A stretch of DNA of 7,424 bases, from assembly GCA_031255075.1 (NCBI GenBank), contig JAIRTF010000200.1:1-7424 (forward strand). Reading direction: 5' to 3'. The notes under the pieces are model-generated. The model was given only the letters and a program-made list of their open reading frames with translations. It made no database searches and had not been told where the DNA came from. Each line of letters begins with the position of its first letter. The first letter of the stretch is position 1. The translations under genes and the position numbers were made by a program. The stretch is from Bifidobacteriaceae bacterium. Lineage in GTDB: Bacteria; Actinomycetota; Actinomycetes; Actinomycetales; WQXJ01. Positions 5,958 to 7,424 of this stretch are shown here, one piece after another.

Positions 5958-6521
5958 GTGTCCATTCTCAACACGCGTATCCCCGAGTTCTCAGCCACCG
6001 CCTATGCGGAGCACACCTTCCGCGAGGTCACGGATCAGCACTTGCTGGGTGGATGGTCTGTGGTGTTCTTCTACCCGGCGGACTTCTCCTTTGTCTGCCC
6101 CACCGAACTGGCGGATCTGGCCTCACTGTATGACCAGTTCCAGGAACTGGGCACGGAAATCTATTCGGTCTCAACTGACACGCACTTCTGCCACAAAGCC
6201 TGGCATGACACTTCGGACGCCATCTCAACCATCGGTTTCCCCATGATTGGCGACCCGTCTGGCCAGGTAACTCGCGGCTTCGGGGTGATGATTGAGGAGA
6301 CCGGTCTGGCCGAACGGGCCACCTTCTTGATCAACCCGGAGGGAATCATCAAAGCAGTTGAAATCTCTGACGGCGCAGTTGGCCGTGACGCTCGCGATTT
6401 GCTGCGCAAGGTCCGGGCCGCCCAGTGGGTGGCGACAAATCCGGAAGAGGTCTGCCCGGCCCGTTGGGTGTTGGGCGCTGATACGCTCAAGCCGTCGGCT
6501 GAGTTGGTCGGCCAAATCTAG
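5958..6521 (+). CDS. ahpC: Alkyl hydroperoxide reductase subunit C (typical 2-Cys peroxiredoxin)
   Basis: A cytoplasmic thiol peroxidase reducing H2O2, organic peroxides and peroxynitrite. It has 187 residues, the same length as enterobacterial AhpC, and aligns with it without gaps by eye. The peroxidatic cysteine is C47 in FYPADFSFVCPTE (38-50) and the resolving cysteine is C166 in EEVCPAR. MIGDPSGQVTRGFG (96-109) and ERATFLINPEGII (119-131) complete the thioredoxin fold, with the active-site arginine expected at R120. A third cysteine, C78 in THFCHKAWH, replaces the threonine found in enterobacterial AhpC. The GTG at 5958 follows AAGGAAAGG by eight bases and gives the family-typical short N-terminus SILNTRIPEF. 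The sequence is of the type normally reduced by AhpF; no ahpF, ahpD or oxyR is in the window, so the reductant is unknown. The lipoprotein gene follows after 13 nt. Confidence 0.96.
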   Translation: MSILNTRIPEFSATAYAEHTFREVTDQHLLGGWSVVFFYPADFSFVCPTELADLASLYDQFQELGTEIYSVSTDTHFCHKAWHDTSDAISTIGFPMIGDPSGQVTRGFGVMIEETGLAERATFLINPEGIIKAVEISDGAVGRDARDLLRKVRAAQWVATNPEEVCPARWVLGADTLKPSAELVGQI

Positions 6522-6534
6522 GGAGGAACTGCCC

Positions 6535-6966
6535 GTGCAGACGCGTCAATGGTTCAAGGTTTGGGGAGCTGTCGCGGTGTTGGCGGCATCGTTGGCGGGT
6601 TGTAGCCAGAAAGCCAAAGATGACGCGATTGAATCGCTGAACCCCGGCAACAAGGTGGAGCCCGCTCTCCAGGCGGCCGTTGACGCCGACGTTCAGATGG
6701 TTGCCGCCGCGGTGACCAGCCACTACGTCACGGCTGAGGCAGATGCCAAAGTCATGAATTCCGGCGGCGTCTACTACGTTTGCGGGACTGATGACACCGA
6801 CTGCGCCTCTGACGTCAACATGGTTGCCCCGGCCAGTCCCGGTGTCCAACTGGTTTTGGCTCGCACCGGCGCCGCTTCTTGGTGCGTCCAGGGCGGTACT
6901 CAGGACCGCGACTACCAAGTTCATCTCTCAGCCGCTGTTCGCACCTTGGAGGCAGGTCCCTGCTAG
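6535..6966 (+). CDS. Small secreted lipoprotein with a pilin-like, four-cysteine domain
   Basis: A 143-residue predicted lipoprotein. The basic, hydrophobic signal peptide ends in the lipobox LAGC with the lipidated cysteine at C23, so the mature protein is anchored to the outer face of the membrane. The mature part is mostly polar with an amphipathic helix around residues 40-66 and four cysteines (C83, C90, C117, C143), suggesting two disulfides. The end, WCVQGGTQDRDYQVHL...AGPC, and the preceding helix resemble the globular part of actinobacterial type IV pilins, but there is no pilin N-terminal helix; this likeness is from memory and tentative. I recognise no named family. The GTG at 6535 has GGGAGG eight bases upstream. 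Its 13-nt distance from ahpC implies co-transcription. Mycobacteria also carry a lipoprotein gene (lpqT) between prsA and rplY, but I see no similarity to it. Confidence 0.85.
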   Translation: MQTRQWFKVWGAVAVLAASLAGCSQKAKDDAIESLNPGNKVEPALQAAVDADVQMVAAAVTSHYVTAEADAKVMNSGGVYYVCGTDDTDCASDVNMVAPASPGVQLVLARTGAASWCVQGGTQDRDYQVHLSAAVRTLEAGPC

Positions 6967-6985
6967 GGCTGCCAGGAGCATGCCC
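6966..6985 (+). terminator. Hairpin abutting the lipoprotein stop codon, possible terminator
   Basis: GGGCTGC (6966-6972) pairs with GCA-T-GCCC (6978-6985): seven pairs with one bulged T6981 and a CAGGA loop. The first base is the last base of the TAG stop. No T-tract follows. Its position between the ahpC operon and the putative rplY promoter fits a terminator. Confidence 0.35.
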
Positions 6986-7005
6986 CAGCGGGTTACGGAT
7001 TGGGC

Positions 7006-7011
7006 TAGGAT
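7006..7011 (+). promoter_or_regulatory. Putative -10 box (TAGGAT) for rplY
   Basis: TAGGAT is a very common actinobacterial -10 form. Transcription would begin near 7018, just where the closing stem of the structured leader begins. No recognisable -35 box. Confidence 0.45.
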
Positions 7012-7017
7012 GGCCGG

Positions 7018-7209
7018 GTTGCCTTGGCGAGGGAAGTCCAAAGGGGGCTTCCGTGATCGACTGGGTCGCGGCATCGGGCAAGTGAAACCGGCGGGGAAAC
7101 CCCGGCCGGCGGAGCCACGCGAGATGCTCTTAGCTGGGCAAACAGTCCAGGCGGGCGGCGCAGTAGTGCGTCAACCGGCCAGGACACCAATTGAGCTAAG
7201 GAGCAAAAC
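7018..7209 (+). promoter_or_regulatory. Long structured 5' leader of rplY, candidate translational switch
   Basis: No gene lies here. Hand folding gives a closed domain: P1 TTGCCT/GGGCAA (7019-7024 with 7136-7141); P2 GGAAGTCC/GGGCTTCC (7032-7039 with 7045-7052, 8 pairs including one G-U); P3 CGAC/GTCG (7058-7061 with 7065-7068); P4 GCATC/GATGC (7071-7075 with 7123-7127). P4 is capped by CCGGCGGGG/CCCCG(G)CCGG (7088-7096 with 7100-7109, one bulge, AAA loop). A second hairpin, 7145-7185, has outer arms GTCCAGGC/GCCAGGAC (A-A mismatch) and an inner CGCA-GTAG-TGCG. An alternative pairing joins GCTCTTAGCT (7126-7135) to 7194-7204, which covers the Shine-Dalgarno AAGGAG (7198-7203). That excludes the 3' strand of P4 in part and is topologically incompatible with P1 unless a pseudoknot forms. 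I could not match it to any riboswitch class I know. Confidence 0.5.
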
Positions 7210-7424
7210 GTGGCAGAGACAATTCTGAAGGCTGAAGCCCGGACCGAATTCGGCAAGGGCGCGGCCCGGCGGACCAGGCGCGCGGGCCGGGTGCCGGCCG
7301 TCATGCAGGCCCACCGCGGTGAACCGATCCACATTTCGTTGCCAGGCCATGACGCCTTCTTGGCGCTGCGGCACGCCAACGCCGTGCTGACCATTGACCT
7401 GGATGGCACCGAAACCCTGACCAT
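7210..7424 (+). CDS. rplY: 50S ribosomal protein L25 / general stress protein Ctc (3' end outside window)
   Basis: The protein binds 5S rRNA in the large ribosomal subunit. The first 71 residues are visible: AETILKAEARTEFGKGAARRTRRAGRVPAV matches the basic N-terminal 5S-binding part of L25/Ctc proteins (RTEFGKGAARRxRxxGxVPAV), followed by GEPIHISLPGHDAFLALRHANAVLTIDLDG. Actinobacterial members are usually of the two-domain Ctc/TL5 form of about 200 residues; the C-terminal half is cut off here. The segment MQAHRGEP replaces the more common LYGHG-like stretch. The start is the GTG at 7210-7212, six bases after AAGGAG (7198-7203). It is separated by 243 nt from the lipoprotein gene and probably has its own promoter. 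Conserved synteny puts rplY close to prs in actinobacteria; here three genes intervene. Confidence 0.95.
   Translation, partial: MAETILKAEARTEFGKGAARRTRRAGRVPAVMQAHRGEPIHISLPGHDAFLALRHANAVLTIDLDGTETLT

Noticed and set aside
5807..5998. Upstream extension of the DUF5655 frame
   Set aside because: It would run through the ahpC promoter and start, while the ATG at 5806 has a near-perfect Shine-Dalgarno.
7117..7127. GCGAGA in the leader looks like the 5S rRNA loop E strand bound by L25
   Set aside because: The next bases (TGC) break the GAGAGUAG pattern and the opposite strand does not match the loop E partner; six bases are too few to claim mimicry.
7018..7141. Resemblance of parts of the rplY leader to RNase P RNA, FMN or ZTP riboswitch consensus pieces
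   Set aside because: Only isolated strings such as GAGGGAAGTCC, AGCC-CGCGAG or CTGGGCA agree; the order, spacing and remaining conserved blocks of those families are missing.

Overview
The window is ordinary-looking actinobacterial chromosome. The evidence is high G+C, frequent GTG/TTG starts, a TANNNT-type -10 box followed by an apparently leaderless gene, a tRNA-Gln without encoded CCA, and the classical order tetR / tRNA-Gln / glmU / prs ... rplY. I recall similar synteny from mycobacteria (TetR gene, glmU, prsA, a lipoprotein gene, rplY). I cannot assign a genus.

Layout. The left third is on the minus strand, in transcription order: tRNA-Gln(UUG), a TetR-family regulator starting 20 nt after the tRNA, a PAP2-superfamily membrane phosphatase that is probably leaderless, and an ABC-2-type exporter ATPase that runs off the left edge. 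A 389-nt intergenic region (2494-2882) separates the tRNA from the divergent plus-strand glmU-prs operon. It carries a 15-bp palindrome and a 32-bp-period repeat whose core is a dyad. glmU and prs make UDP-GlcNAc and PRPP, so this is a housekeeping unit for cell-wall and nucleotide precursors. A convergent DUF5655-like gene follows. A divergent ahpC (2-Cys peroxiredoxin) then leads into a small lipoprotein gene 13 nt downstream. The right edge holds the start of rplY (ribosomal protein L25/Ctc) behind a long structured leader.

The best candidate for something undescribed is the 6967-7209 interval before rplY. A TAGGAT -10 box would start a transcript of about 192 nt of leader. That leader can fold into a closed multi-branch domain (7019-7141). 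A segment in its 3' part, GCTCTTAGCT at 7126-7135, is complementary to the rplY Shine-Dalgarno region at 7194-7204 (10 pairs with one bulged G). The two pairings compete, which is the architecture expected of a translational switch. This rests on hand pairing only; no homologues or covariation could be examined.
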